DNA of 64,000 nucleotides from Phyllobacterium pellucidum (GTDB taxonomy: Bacteria; Pseudomonadota; Alphaproteobacteria; Rhizobiales; Rhizobiaceae). A program made the position numbers and the translations under genes. Positions 17,698 to 27,228 of this stretch are shown here, one piece after another (the stretch's first letter is position 1; each line of letters opens with the position of its first letter). Under the pieces are notes generated by a model. The model was given only the letters and a program-made list of their open reading frames with translations, did no database searches and had not been told where the DNA came from. The stretch is taken from NCBI RefSeq assembly GCF_013327855.1, contig NZ_JABUMX010000001.1:682001-746000 (forward strand), written 5' to 3'.

Positions 17698-18447
17698 CTA
17701 GACGCCCGACTGCACCGGCTTTTCGCTCTCCGTCACGTCTTCGAGACGAACGAAATGGAAGCCTTTTTGCTTGAGGGCAAAGACGCCCTTGACAACGCCA
17801 GCACCGGCAACGCGCGACGGCTGGTTGATGTGAGCGATGATGACATCGCCATCCTTGGCTCCGGCGATACGCTTTTCAACCTGGGCCGACATCAACGATG
17901 CACCCATATCGGCATTGAGCGAATAGCCCGCGACGCGATAGCCCATCGAATGGATCAGTGTGATGGCGTCGTCGCTGTAGCGGGCCGTTGCATCGCGATA
18001 CCATACGGGCTTTACCTTGGCTGATGCCTCCATCGCGAGCGCTCCGCCGGCGATCTCGGCCTGGATCGCCTCCTGCGAGCCTGCCGTCTTCAGCCCGAAC
18101 ATCTCCTGCTGGTTGTCGATCGCCGGTACGTGATTGAGGCCATGGTTTTCGAGTTCGAACAGATCGCGGTGTGCCTGCAGGATTGCGACGGCTTCCGGAT
18201 TACGCTTGAGCCAACGACCGGTAACGAAGATCGTCGCCGGAATGCGATTGTCCACAAGGGCATTAAGGATGCGCATGTCGGTTTGGCCGGCGCAGGCATC
18301 TAAAGTCAGGGCAACTTGCGGCGCGGCGTGACCGCCCTTCGCAATGTAGAGTTTCGGCTCAACGAAATGCGGCTTATCGCCAGCCACGGCATTCGCCATG
18401 GGCAGCGCCAGCAGGAGGGCGGTGAGGGCTGGCAAGGCTTTGCGCAC
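17698..18447 (-). CDS. Secreted polysaccharide deacetylase-family protein
   Basis: A 249-residue NodB-fold protein predicted to be exported. The core starts with VALTLDACAGQTD, in which the usual TFDDG reads TLDAC, so the first Asp is kept and the second is Ala. ATIFVTGRWLKRN, ENHGLNH (the metal-binding HxxxH), VWYRDATARYSDD and GDVIIAHINQPS follow. The DAC variant recurs in a proteobacterial subgroup, so it may be active with different metal ligation. I chose the GTG at 18447 because it gives a clean Sec signal (RKALPALTALLLALPMANAVAG). A TTG at 18495 is the alternative. Neither has a strong ribosome binding site. It follows ppdK on the same strand. The substrate is unknown. Confidence 0.82.
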   Translation of the reverse strand: MRKALPALTALLLALPMANAVAGDKPHFVEPKLYIAKGGHAAPQVALTLDACAGQTDMRILNALVDNRIPATIFVTGRWLKRNPEAVAILQAHRDLFELENHGLNHVPAIDNQQEMFGLKTAGSQEAIQAEIAGGALAMEASAKVKPVWYRDATARYSDDAITLIHSMGYRVAGYSLNADMGASLMSAQVEKRIAGAKDGDVIIAHINQPSRVAGAGVVKGVFALKQKGFHFVRLEDVTESEKPVQSGV

Positions 18448-18521
18448 GGTATTCGCCGTTCTTGGAGGAATCTCGCGCGCAGATAGGCCAAGCAAACCGA
18501 GCGGATTTAAGGCAGAACCGC

Positions 18522-21188
18522 TCAGCCTTTCTTTGGCTTTGCCGATGCCTGCGCCGCTGCGAGCCTAGCGATGGGCACACGGAACGGCGAACAGGACACA
18601 TAGTCGAGCCCGGTTTCGTCGCAAAACTTTATCGAGGCCGGATCGCCGCCATGTTCGCCGCAAATGCCGAGCTTGATACCCGGGCGTGTCGCCCTGCCCT
18701 TTTCCACGGCGATGCGGACGAGTTCGCCGACCCCGTCGACGTCGATCGAGACGAACGGATCCTGCTCGATAATGCCCTTCGCCTGGTAGGTCGTCAGGAA
18801 GGAGGACGCATCATCGCGCGAGATGCCGAACGTGGTCTGGGTCAAATCGTTGGTACCGAAGGAGAAAAACTCGGCGACCTCGGCGATCGAATGCGCCCGC
18901 ACGGCGGCGCGCGGCAATTCGATCATGGTGCCGACAAGGTAATTGATCTCGATATCGGCTTCCTTCATCACATCGGCAGCCACCGCATCGATGCGCGCCT
19001 TGACGAAATCGAGTTCGGCCCGAAGCCCTACTAGCGGCACCATGATTTCCGGTTCGACCGGCGCACCGGTCGACTTGGCCGCGGCAACGGCTGCCTCGAA
19101 AATGGCACGCGCCTGCATTTCCGCGATCTCCGGATAGGAGATTGCGAGGCGGCAACCACGGTGGCCAAGCATCGGGTTGAATTCGTGCAAACTGTCAGTG
19201 CGCTCGCGCAACTTGTCGGCGCTGACATTCATCGCAGCGGCAACCTCGGCGATTTCTTCCTCGGTCTTCGGCAGGAATTCATGCAAGGGCGGGTCGAGCA
19301 GACGGATCGTGACCGGCAGACCGTTCATGATCTCGAACAATTCGACGAAATCCGATCGCTGCATCGGCAGCAGCTTCTCAAGCGCGATCCTGCGGCCCTT
19401 TTCGTTGTCGGCGAGGATCATCTCGCGCATGGCGACGATGCGCTCGCCCTCGAAGAACATGTGTTCAGTGCGGCAAAGGCCGATGCCCTCGGCGCCGAAG
19501 GAGCGCGCCGTGCGCGCATCGGTCGGGGTTTCGGCATTGGCGCGCACCTTCATGCGCCGCGTCTTGTCGGCCCATTCCATGATCTGGCCGAAATCGCCCG
19601 AAAGCTCCGGCTGCAGCATGGGCACGGAGCCCTTCAGCACTTGGCCCGTGCCGCCATCGACGGTGATGATATCGCCTTTCTTCAGAACGACGCCCATGGC
19701 GAGCAGCGTCTCATTGCGATAGTCGACCCGCAATGAACCAGCGCCGGAGACGCAAGGCTTGCCCATGCCGCGCGCAACCACAGCCGCGTGGCTGGTCATG
19801 CCGCCGCGCGTCGTCAGGATGCCTTCTGCCGCATGCATGCCATGGATGTCTTCCGGGCTCGTCTCGATACGCACGAGAATGACCTTGCGGCCTTCGGCCT
19901 TCGCCTGTTCGGCATCTTCGGAAGAGAAGACAAGTTCACCCGTGGCAGCGCCCGGAGATGCAGGCAGGCCGGTCCCGATCACGTCGCGCTTGGCTTTCGG
20001 ATCGATGGTCGGGTGCAGCAACTGGTCGAGCGAGGACGGATCGATGCGCAACACGGCTTCTTCGCGGGTAATCAGCCCCTCGTTGGCCATGTCGACAGCG
20101 ATCCTCAGCGCAGCTTTGGCCGTGCGCTTGCCGGCCCGCGTCTGCAGCATCCACAATTTGCCGTCCTCGATGGTGAATTCGAGATCCTGCATATCGGTAT
20201 AATGCTTCTCAAGCCGGTCCGAGACGGCGCAGAACTCGGCAAAAGCCTGGGGCATGACTTTCTCGAGCGACGGCTTGTCGGACCCGGCGGCGATCCGCGC
20301 ATCCTCGGTGATGTTCTGCGGCGTGCGAATGCCGGCAACGACATCCTCGCCCTGGGCATTGACCAGGAACTCACCGTAAAGCTTCTTTTCGCCGGTTGAT
20401 GGATTGCGCGTGAAGGCGACGCCTGTCGCCGAGCGATCGCCCATATTGCCGAAGACCATCGCCTGGATGTTGACGGCCGTGCCCCAGTTTTCCGGAATGC
20501 CGTGCAGGCGGCGATAGGTAATCGCACGCGTGTTCATCCAGCTCGAAAATACAGCGCCGATCGCGCCCCAAAGTTGCTCCTCGGGATCCTGCGGGAATGG
20601 TTTTTCCAGCTCTTCCTCGATTTTTTCCTTGTAGAGCTCGATGATGTTTTTCCAATCGTCGGCGCTGAGCGCCGTATCGACCTCGTGGCCAAGATTGGCC
20701 TTGGTGTCTTCGAGGATTTCCTCGAAAACCGAGTGGTCGAGGCCCATGACGACATCGGAATACATCTGGATGAAGCGGCGATAGCTATCATAGGCGAAAC
20801 GGGGATCGCCCGATTCCTCAGCAATTGCTTCCACGGTTTCGTCATTCAGGCCGAGATTGAGGACCGTATCCATCATCCCGGGCATCGATGCTCGCGAACC
20901 CGAGCGCACCGAAACGAGAAGCGGCTTTGCCTTGTCGCCGAAGGTTCGGCCAGTCACGGCAGCAATATGCTCCAGCGACTTCTTGACGTCGGCGCTGAGC
21001 GCTTCAGGGTATTTGCGGCCGTTCTCGTAGAACCAGCTGCACACATCGGTGGTAATCGTAAAGCCCGGAGGAACCGGCAGGCCGAGTGCGCACATCTCGG
21101 CGAGGTTGGCGCCTTTGCCTCCCAGGAGATTTCGATCATTGGCAGAACCCTCTGCCTTGCCGTCACCGAACGTGTAGACCCATTTCAT
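18522..21188 (-). CDS. ppdK: Pyruvate, phosphate dikinase
   Basis: Interconverts pyruvate, ATP and phosphate with PEP, AMP and pyrophosphate, giving a gluconeogenic route to PEP. The 888 residues match the family. The N-terminal nucleotide-binding domain opens with NLLGGKGANLAEM. The swivelling domain carries GGMTSHAAVVARGMGKPC with the phosphorylated His. The C-terminal TIM barrel shows GTNDLTQTTFGISRDD and GICGEHGGDP with the catalytic Cys. The ATG at 21188 has GGGAGG upstream; a GTG seven codons earlier is less likely. It is transcribed from the 21189-21335 gap. In many alphaproteobacteria a DUF299-type regulatory kinase controls PPDK; it is not adjacent here. Confidence 0.97.
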   Translation of the reverse strand: MKWVYTFGDGKAEGSANDRNLLGGKGANLAEMCALGLPVPPGFTITTDVCSWFYENGRKYPEALSADVKKSLEHIAAVTGRTFGDKAKPLLVSVRSGSRASMPGMMDTVLNLGLNDETVEAIAEESGDPRFAYDSYRRFIQMYSDVVMGLDHSVFEEILEDTKANLGHEVDTALSADDWKNIIELYKEKIEEELEKPFPQDPEEQLWGAIGAVFSSWMNTRAITYRRLHGIPENWGTAVNIQAMVFGNMGDRSATGVAFTRNPSTGEKKLYGEFLVNAQGEDVVAGIRTPQNITEDARIAAGSDKPSLEKVMPQAFAEFCAVSDRLEKHYTDMQDLEFTIEDGKLWMLQTRAGKRTAKAALRIAVDMANEGLITREEAVLRIDPSSLDQLLHPTIDPKAKRDVIGTGLPASPGAATGELVFSSEDAEQAKAEGRKVILVRIETSPEDIHGMHAAEGILTTRGGMTSHAAVVARGMGKPCVSGAGSLRVDYRNETLLAMGVVLKKGDIITVDGGTGQVLKGSVPMLQPELSGDFGQIMEWADKTRRMKVRANAETPTDARTARSFGAEGIGLCRTEHMFFEGERIVAMREMILADNEKGRRIALEKLLPMQRSDFVELFEIMNGLPVTIRLLDPPLHEFLPKTEEEIAEVAAAMNVSADKLRERTDSLHEFNPMLGHRGCRLAISYPEIAEMQARAIFEAAVAAAKSTGAPVEPEIMVPLVGLRAELDFVKARIDAVAADVMKEADIEINYLVGTMIELPRAAVRAHSIAEVAEFFSFGTNDLTQTTFGISRDDASSFLTTYQAKGIIEQDPFVSIDVDGVGELVRIAVEKGRATRPGIKLGICGEHGGDPASIKFCDETGLDYVSCSPFRVPIARLAAAQASAKPKKG

Positions 21189-21335
21189 TCTAGCAGCCTC
21201 CCTTGGCACAAGAGAGGTCTACGCGATCGATCCGTCAAGCACCACCGAAAAATGCTGCATTGCACCATTCAAATCGATTAGCAGAGTAAAACAGCATTAA
21301 GCTTTGAAAAGCTTCGTCATTTCAGCGGCTGGAAC

Positions 21336-24300
21336 TCAGCTCGCTTCGCGCAATTGCTCCGCGGTCTGGAGATCGACGGAAACAAGCTGGCTTACACCCT
21401 GCTCGCCCATGGTGACGCCGAACAGCCGGTTCATCCGCGCCATGGTGATGGGGTTGTGGGTAATGACCACGAACCGCGTATCCGTGGAGGAAGCCATCTC
21501 GTCCATCAAATTGCAGAAGCGCTCGACATTGTGATCGTCGAGCGGCGCATCGACTTCGTCGAGCACGCAGATAGGTGCGGGATTGGTGAGGAACACGGCA
21601 AAGATCAGCGCCATGGCCGTCAGCGCCTGTTCGCCGCCGGAGAGCAGCGTCATGGTCTGTGGTTTCTTGCCCGGCGGCCGCGCAAGGATTTCGAGCCCTG
21701 CCTCGAGCGGATCGTCGGATTCGATCAGTTGCAGTTCCGCCGTGCCACCGCCGAAGAGATGGGTGAACAGGCGCTGGAACTGGACGTTCACCACCTCGAA
21801 CGCCGCAAGCAAGCGCTCGCGGCCTTCGCGGTTGAGGCTCTGGATGGCCTGGCGCAGCTTTTTGACAGCCTCGATGATGTCCTCGCGCTCGCTGACGATC
21901 GCTTCGAGGCGCGCGGAAAGTTCCTCCTGCTCTTCCTCCGCGCGCAGGTTGACTGCACCGAGCCGTTCGCGCTCGATCTTCAACCGCTCAAGATTGCGTT
22001 CGGTGGCGTCCACATCCGGCAGCGGATCATTGGGTCCGAGACCTGTCAGCTTCAAGGCTTCGTGTGGTGCGCAGTGAAGGGCCTCGGTGATGCGCGCTTC
22101 GGTATCCTTGCGCCGCTCCTGCGCTGCCGCGAGGCGTTCTTCGGCGCGCGCCCTGCCCTCACGCGCTGTCGCCAGCGCCTGAATGGCTTCGGTTGCGGCC
22201 CGGTCGAGTTCATGCTGGCGGTTTTCGGCCACGGCAAGCCGGTCTGCGGCATCGCGGCGAAGCAGGTCGGCCTCGGAAAGCTGCGACAGCAAAGTACGGT
22301 TGCGATCCTCTATTTCCTCCGGCGCATCCGCCAGTTGCTCGGATTCGCGCTCGGTTTCGAGCCGCCGTTCGATCAGCGATTTGATCTGGCGGTCGGCGTT
22401 GTCGGCGCGCCCGATCCAGCTCTTGCGCTCAAATGCAATGGCTTCGAGCCGGCGCATGCGATTGTCCGCCTCGCGGCGCAGCCCGTCATGAATGGCGCGC
22501 GCTTCCGACAGTCCGGCGCGGTCCTGCGTTACCTCGCTCGTCAGGTGGGCGAGACGCAAATCGAGGTCCTGCAGGTCGATCGCATGGGCCAGCCTCGTTT
22601 CGGCGTCCACATACTGTTCGTGCGCTTCTTCGAGCGTTTCGGCGAGCCGTGTCTTGCCCTCTTCGAGCGCTGCTCGGCGGCTCGACAGTTGGCCCGCCGC
22701 CCGCTCGGCCGCTGCCAGCGCTTCGCGTGCGTCGCTCACTGCGCGTTGCGTGCCGCGGACCCGCTCGCGGGCTCCACGTTCGGCATCGACGAATTGACGG
22801 ACACTGGCTTCCGCGCCGGCAATCGCGGCTTCCGCCTCACGCAGACGTTTGGTTGCCGCCACAACTTCGAGATCGAGTTCTGCCAGCCGGTTCTTCTGGG
22901 CAAGCCGCTGCGCCGCCGGCGTTGGTGCATCGGCCCTTGCGGTATAGCCATCCCAGCGCCATAGCGCACCGGAGCGGCTGACTAGCCGTTGCCCGGCCCG
23001 CAGCGACGCTTGCAGCCGAGCGCCATCGCCTTCATCGACGACGCCAATCTGCGCCAGACTGCGTGCCAATTGCTGTGGGGCGCGGACAAACTCCGAGAGC
23101 GACCGCACGCCGGACGGAAGATCCGGATCACCGCCCCCATTGTCGACTTCGCCCCAGAATACGGGCGCGCCATGATCGGTCGGTGCGTCGAGATCTTCGC
23201 CGAGCGCGGCTCCGAGCGCAACTTCGTACCCCTTGTCCACCTTGATCGATTCGACAACCGGCGGGAAAAGGTCCGTGCCTCCGGCGTTGATCATCCTGGC
23301 AAGCGTATGCGCCTCGGTTTCGATACGGCCAAGCTCAGCACGCGTCTCCTGCAAGGGTTGCCGCAGTTCGGCTTCTCGCTGGCGCGCATCTTCGACGGCA
23401 GTTTCGGCAATGATCGCGGACTCTTCGGCCTGCGCCAACTCGGCTTCGGCTGCCTCAACCAGTCCCTGCTTTTCGACCGGGTCTGCCAAGGCCGAGATCT
23501 CGCCGATCACACTGGCGAGATCGCGTTCGACATCGCCAAGCTGGCGTACCAAACGGTCGCGGCGCTCCGCGCTATCGCGCATATTGCGCTCGATCTGCGC
23601 CCGTTCGGCGGAAGCTTCGGCGCGTTCTGCCGTAAGCTTGGTAAGCGCAGCCTCACTTTCCTTCAGCTTCGCATCGGCGCGTTCGAACTCGGCCCGCGTC
23701 GCAATCTCGCGTTCGCCGGCGCCGGCATTTTCTTCGTGAAGCGCCTGTTCTTCTGCCTCGAGCCGGGAGAGAACGTCGGCATTGTCGCGCACCATCTGCT
23801 CTTCGCGGGCAATGTCCGCCGTAAACTGCACAAGTCGCTTTTCAAGTTCACCCTGACGGGCGCGGATGCGCTCTGCCTCTTCGTTAAGTTGTGCGCGGGC
23901 GATGGTGAGGCGCTGCAGGACCGCGGCGGCTTTGGCCTCTGCCTCACGCAGGTCCGGCAGCTTGTGCGCGCCGATGGCCTGTTCCTTCGCGGCATTCATC
24001 TGCAGCTGGGCCTGCTCGCCGACGCCCGATGTCGCCACCGAAAGCGCCGACTGGGCTTCGCCTTCATGCGCCTTGGCGACCGCCCACTTCAGATGCAACA
24101 GGATCGCTTCGGACCGGCGGATATCGGCGGAAAGGCTCTTGAAGCGGTTTGCCTGACGCGATTGCCGGCGCAGGCTTTCGATCTGGGTTTCGAGTTCGCC
24201 GACAACGTCTTCAAGCCGCTCGAGATTCTGCTCGGCCGCGCGCAGTCTCAGCTCCGCCTCATGCCGGCGCGTGTGCAGACCAGAAATGCCCGCAGCTTCT

Positions 24301-24794
24301 TCAAGCAATGCGCGGCGCGCTTGGGGCTTTGCCTGAATAAGCTCGCCGATGCGGCCCTGTCCGACCATGGAGGGAGAGCGCGCGCCTGTGGACTGGTCGG
24401 CAAACAGCAGTTGCACATCCTTGGCGCGCGCATCCTTGCCGTTGATGCGGTAGACGGACCCTGCCTCGCGTTCGATGCGGCGCGATACCTGCAGTTCATC
24501 GGCATTGTTGAATGCAGAGGGTGCAGTGCGGTCCTGATTGTCGAGAAAGAGCGTTACTTCCGCCGTATTGCGCGATGGGCGCGTTCCCGACCCGGAAAAT
24601 ATCACGTCATCCATGCCGGATGCGCGCATGTTCTTGTAAGAATTCTCACCCATCACCCAGCGCAGCGCTTCGACAAGGTTGGACTTGCCGCAGCCATTGG
24701 GGCCGACAACGCCGGTCAGCCCGCCTTCGATGACGAATTCAGCTGGCTCGACGAAGGATTTGAAGCCGAGGAGGCGGAGTTTGGTGAAGCGCAT
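21336..24794 (-). CDS. smc: Chromosome segregation protein SMC
   Basis: Condensin ATPase that compacts and segregates the chromosome with ScpA and ScpB, which are not in this window. The 1152 residues match rhizobial SMC. Walker A GPNGCGKSN is at about residue 32. A long coiled coil follows, rich in Glu, Ala and Arg. The hinge lies near residues 500-600, with TLARMINAGGTDLFPPVV at its start. After the return coil come the ABC signature LSGGEQALTAMALIFA and Walker B ICVLDEVDAPLDD. I use the ATG at 24794 with AAGGGG upstream; a GTG two codons earlier is possible. The coding strand bias creates a long empty frame on the opposite strand, which is not a gene. It is preceded by the dsbA-like gene on the same strand. 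Confidence 0.97.
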   Translation of the reverse strand: MRFTKLRLLGFKSFVEPAEFVIEGGLTGVVGPNGCGKSNLVEALRWVMGENSYKNMRASGMDDVIFSGSGTRPSRNTAEVTLFLDNQDRTAPSAFNNADELQVSRRIEREAGSVYRINGKDARAKDVQLLFADQSTGARSPSMVGQGRIGELIQAKPQARRALLEEAAGISGLHTRRHEAELRLRAAEQNLERLEDVVGELETQIESLRRQSRQANRFKSLSADIRRSEAILLHLKWAVAKAHEGEAQSALSVATSGVGEQAQLQMNAAKEQAIGAHKLPDLREAEAKAAAVLQRLTIARAQLNEEAERIRARQGELEKRLVQFTADIAREEQMVRDNADVLSRLEAEEQALHEENAGAGEREIATRAEFERADAKLKESEAALTKLTAERAEASAERAQIERNMRDSAERRDRLVRQLGDVERDLASVIGEISALADPVEKQGLVEAAEAELAQAEESAIIAETAVEDARQREAELRQPLQETRAELGRIETEAHTLARMINAGGTDLFPPVVESIKVDKGYEVALGAALGEDLDAPTDHGAPVFWGEVDNGGGDPDLPSGVRSLSEFVRAPQQLARSLAQIGVVDEGDGARLQASLRAGQRLVSRSGALWRWDGYTARADAPTPAAQRLAQKNRLAELDLEVVAATKRLREAEAAIAGAEASVRQFVDAERGARERVRGTQRAVSDAREALAAAERAAGQLSSRRAALEEGKTRLAETLEEAHEQYVDAETRLAHAIDLQDLDLRLAHLTSEVTQDRAGLSEARAIHDGLRREADNRMRRLEAIAFERKSWIGRADNADRQIKSLIERRLETERESEQLADAPEEIEDRNRTLLSQLSEADLLRRDAADRLAVAENRQHELDRAATEAIQALATAREGRARAEERLAAAQERRKDTEARITEALHCAPHEALKLTGLGPNDPLPDVDATERNLERLKIERERLGAVNLRAEEEQEELSARLEAIVSEREDIIEAVKKLRQAIQSLNREGRERLLAAFEVVNVQFQRLFTHLFGGGTAELQLIESDDPLEAGLEILARPPGKKPQTMTLLSGGEQALTAMALIFAVFLTNPAPICVLDEVDAPLDDHNVERFCNLMDEMASSTDTRFVVITHNPITMARMNRLFGVTMGEQGVSQLVSVDLQTAEQLREAS

Positions 24795-24827
24795 CAGCAC
24801 CCCTTCCCGTCACCCGGCGCCCGAATG

Positions 24828-24857
24828 CAAACGGCGGGCGCACCGAAGCACCCGCCG
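24828..24857 (-). terminator. Possible terminator after the DsbA-like gene
   Basis: On the minus strand a 7-bp G/C stem CGGCGGG / CCCGCCG encloses a 12-nt loop and is followed by TTTG. It lies 18 bp after the dsbA-like stop and 33 bp before the smc start. The short T run makes it uncertain, and it may only attenuate read-through into smc. Confidence 0.4.
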
Positions 24858-24875
24858 ACAACTGTATCGCGGGTA

Positions 24876-25571
24876 TTAAAGCAGGCCGTCGATGATCGCC
24901 GACATTTCGTCAACCGAAAGGGCTCCCGAGTATTTCGAGCCATTGATAAAGAAAGTCGGAGTTGCATTTACTCCGAATTCATTGGCTCCGCGCTCACGCG
25001 CAGCATTCACATCATCCAGAAGTTTTTGGTTCGTCAAGCAAGCCTTGAACGACTCCTGTGTAAAACCGGCCAATTTGGAGATTTGCAGCAAAGGTTCTTC
25101 TGCATTTGCTGCGCCCGCCCACTGTTCCTGCTGTGCGAAGAGGACTTCGACCATCGGATAATAGCGATCTTCCGGTGCGCACCGGGCAAGCATGAAGGCG
25201 GCTGCGGCACGCGGATCGAACGGGAATTCGCGAAGGATGAGCTTCGCCTTGCCGGTGTCGATGTATTTTTCCTTGATCGTCGGCAGGGTCGTCGTGGCGA
25301 AATGCGCGCAGTGCGGGCAAGTCATCGACGCATATTCGACGATGGTGACAGGCGCCTCGGCCTTGCCCATCACGATGTCCTTCAAGGTGCCTGGCGCCAT
25401 GAGCTTGGCTTCGTCGATCTTGCCCGCCGGTTCCGGGGCTTTCACCGGCGCCGTCCCACCCGCGGGTTTTGCTGCTTCCTGGGCCCATGCCTGGCCGGAT
25501 GCAAGAGCAATTGCGGCCGTCGAGGCGGCGGCGAGCGCCAGTACGTTTCTGCGGGTGAAGAATTCAGTCAT
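24876..25571 (-). CDS. DsbA-family periplasmic thiol oxidoreductase
   Basis: A 231-residue thioredoxin-fold protein with an inserted helical domain, of the BdbD/Com1-like branch of DsbA. It probably forms or isomerises disulfides in exported proteins. The signal TRRNVLALAAASTAAIALAS carries an RR motif and could use Tat or Sec; AWAQ marks the cleavage region. The active site is SMTCPHCAHF near residue 86 and the cis-proline loop is NATPTFFING. Pro and Ala fill the linker at residues 32-50. The ATG at 25571 has AGGTGA upstream. The dciA-dsbA-smc order is common in related genomes. Whether DsbB is present cannot be told from this window. Confidence 0.93.
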   Translation of the reverse strand: MTEFFTRRNVLALAAASTAAIALASGQAWAQEAAKPAGGTAPVKAPEPAGKIDEAKLMAPGTLKDIVMGKAEAPVTIVEYASMTCPHCAHFATTTLPTIKEKYIDTGKAKLILREFPFDPRAAAAFMLARCAPEDRYYPMVEVLFAQQEQWAGAANAEEPLLQISKLAGFTQESFKACLTNQKLLDDVNAARERGANEFGVNATPTFFINGSKYSGALSVDEMSAIIDGLL

Positions 25572-25700
25572 AAGTTCACCTGTCTCCGGTGTTTGATCTG
25601 TCTACTGACTCGTTAGAGCCCCATGGCAGTTTCTTTAAGGCAGAGACAGCGATCTGTCTTTGAATTTTTCGTGAAGGATCAAGGGTGGGTCCGTGGCAAC

Positions 25701-26201
25701 TCAGCGCCCCTTACGCTCCGCATGGATGCTGTTTCCAAGCCGCTCGAGTGCCTCGCGTAATCCGTCATCCTCAATAGGCTCGACCGCATGGCTGATCTTC
25801 CGTGAGGTCTCTGCGTCGACGGGCGGCAACGAGCGCTTTTTCACGACGGGCAGCGCGACCGGCTTTTGCTCGATCTTGATGCGTCCGACCGCAGCAAAGC
25901 CCAGGAAGGCATTGACTCGGCTAATGATTTCGCCGGTCTCATGCTGAACGCGCATCGCGGTGAATCCCTGGCAAGCAATCACCAAGGTGGCCGGTTGAAA
26001 CGGATCATCCTCGCGGGCGCGCCGGGGCCAGATGAGTTTCAGCGGGCGGGATAATCCGCCAAGACTCGAGCCGACGACTTCGTCCCACGCCTGGACGAGT
26101 TCGATCGTGATCCCGGCCCGTTTGCGCAACACAGGATCGAGGATGCCGGCGGCGGGATCGGCCAAGGGCCGGAATCCTTTCCGCTGTTGGCTATCGTTCA
26201 T
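25701..26201 (-). CDS. DUF721 / DciA-family protein
   Basis: A 166-residue DciA-like protein. DciA proteins are the ancestral bacterial loaders of the replicative helicase DnaB in species without DnaC or DnaI. The conserved N-terminal domain spans DPVLRKRAGITIELVQAWDEVVG to TLVIACQGFTAMRVQHETGEIISRVNAFLG, a KH-like fold. The C-terminal 60 residues are low complexity and basic, as is usual. The start has only weak ribosome-binding complementarity and lies 18 bp after the epimerase stop, so it may be read through from the polysaccharide genes. Function in helicase loading is inferred from the family. Confidence 0.85.
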   Translation of the reverse strand: MNDSQQRKGFRPLADPAAGILDPVLRKRAGITIELVQAWDEVVGSSLGGLSRPLKLIWPRRAREDDPFQPATLVIACQGFTAMRVQHETGEIISRVNAFLGFAAVGRIKIEQKPVALPVVKKRSLPPVDAETSRKISHAVEPIEDDGLREALERLGNSIHAERKGR

Positions 26202-26219
26202 CGGATCATCGCCATCATG

Positions 26220-27194
26220 TCAGCGGCCATTGTAGCCGCGGAACCACTCTACGAACAAAGGTATGCCTTCTTCCAAGGAAGTCGAGGGCGAAAAACCGAG
26301 ATCGCGTGCGGCAAGGTCGGTATCGGCGTAGGTGCGCGGCACATCGGCGGGCGGCATGGGTGCAAATTCCTTGGTCGCTTCGCGGCCGCATGCCTTTTCG
26401 ATAATCTCGATAAAGCGCATCAGGGCGACGGGCTTGTTGTTGCCGAGATTATAGACCGGGGCCGTTGCTTCCGGACTGGTCAGGATGCGGTTCATTGCGC
26501 CAAGGACGCCATTGACGATATCGTCGATGAAGGTGAAATCCCGTTCCATCTTGCCGTGATTGTAAACCTTTATCGGCTCGCCTTTGAGGATCGCATCCGT
26601 AAACAACCAAGGCGCCATGTCAGGGCGGCCGTAGGGGCCGTAAACGGTGAAGAAACGCAGTCCCGTGGACGCAATCTTGTGCACATGCCGATAGGAATGG
26701 GCCAGGAGCTCGCCGGAACGTTTGGTCGCCGCATAGACGGAAACCGGATTGTCGACGGGATCGCTCTCGGAAAACGGCACTTTGCTGTTGGTCCCATAAA
26801 CCGAAGACGAACTCGCATAGACGATGGGCGGTCGCTTTTTCATCCGCAGGGCCTGTTCGAAGACCGTGACCTGACCATGGACGTTTGCGTCGACATAGGC
26901 GGCGGGATTTTCGACCGAATAGCGAACTCCCGCCTGGGCGGCCAGGTGAATGACGACATCGGCATCGGTGTCCTCGCCGATCGCAGCGGCGAGTTCGCCG
27001 GCATTGGCAATGTTGGCACGCACGAAGCGGATGCCGGCATGTCCATCAAGAGCCGAAAGCCGCGTTTCCTTGAGCGCTACCGGATAGTAGTCATTGACAT
27101 TGTCGATCGCGACAATCTGGACGCCTTCGGTTGCGAGCCTTCTTGCAACGTGAAAGCCGATAAAGCCGGCGGCTCCTGTGACAATGGCCTTCAT
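26220..27194 (-). CDS. UDP-glucuronate 4-epimerase-like NAD-dependent epimerase
   Basis: A 324-residue extended short-chain dehydrogenase. The Rossmann motif GAAGFIG is at residue 7, the active-site Ser lies in YASSSSVYG and the YxxxK in YAATKRSGE. The blocks NDYYPVALKETRL and FFTVYGPYGRPDMA are typical of UDP-glucuronate 4-epimerases (CapI/LspL), which make UDP-galacturonate for capsule, exopolysaccharide or lipopolysaccharide. It lies 34 bp downstream of the O-antigen ligase-like gene on the same strand, so the two form a surface polysaccharide pair. A GalE-type activity is less likely because of the NDYY and GRPDMA signatures. Confidence 0.9.
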   Translation of the reverse strand: MKAIVTGAAGFIGFHVARRLATEGVQIVAIDNVNDYYPVALKETRLSALDGHAGIRFVRANIANAGELAAAIGEDTDADVVIHLAAQAGVRYSVENPAAYVDANVHGQVTVFEQALRMKKRPPIVYASSSSVYGTNSKVPFSESDPVDNPVSVYAATKRSGELLAHSYRHVHKIASTGLRFFTVYGPYGRPDMAPWLFTDAILKGEPIKVYNHGKMERDFTFIDDIVNGVLGAMNRILTSPEATAPVYNLGNNKPVALMRFIEIIEKACGREATKEFAPMPPADVPRTYADTDLAARDLGFSPSTSLEEGIPLFVEWFRGYNGR

Positions 27195-27228
27195 CGTTCT
27201 CCCGTTTCACTCTGCGACGTGCCCAAGT

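Noticed and set aside
22989-25616. An 875-codon open frame on the plus strand antisense to smc and the dsbA-like gene
   Set aside because: Both genes opposite have complete motif sets. The frame has no ribosome binding site, is rich in Arg, Gly, Leu and Phe as expected from high-G+C antisense shadows, and crosses two unrelated genes.
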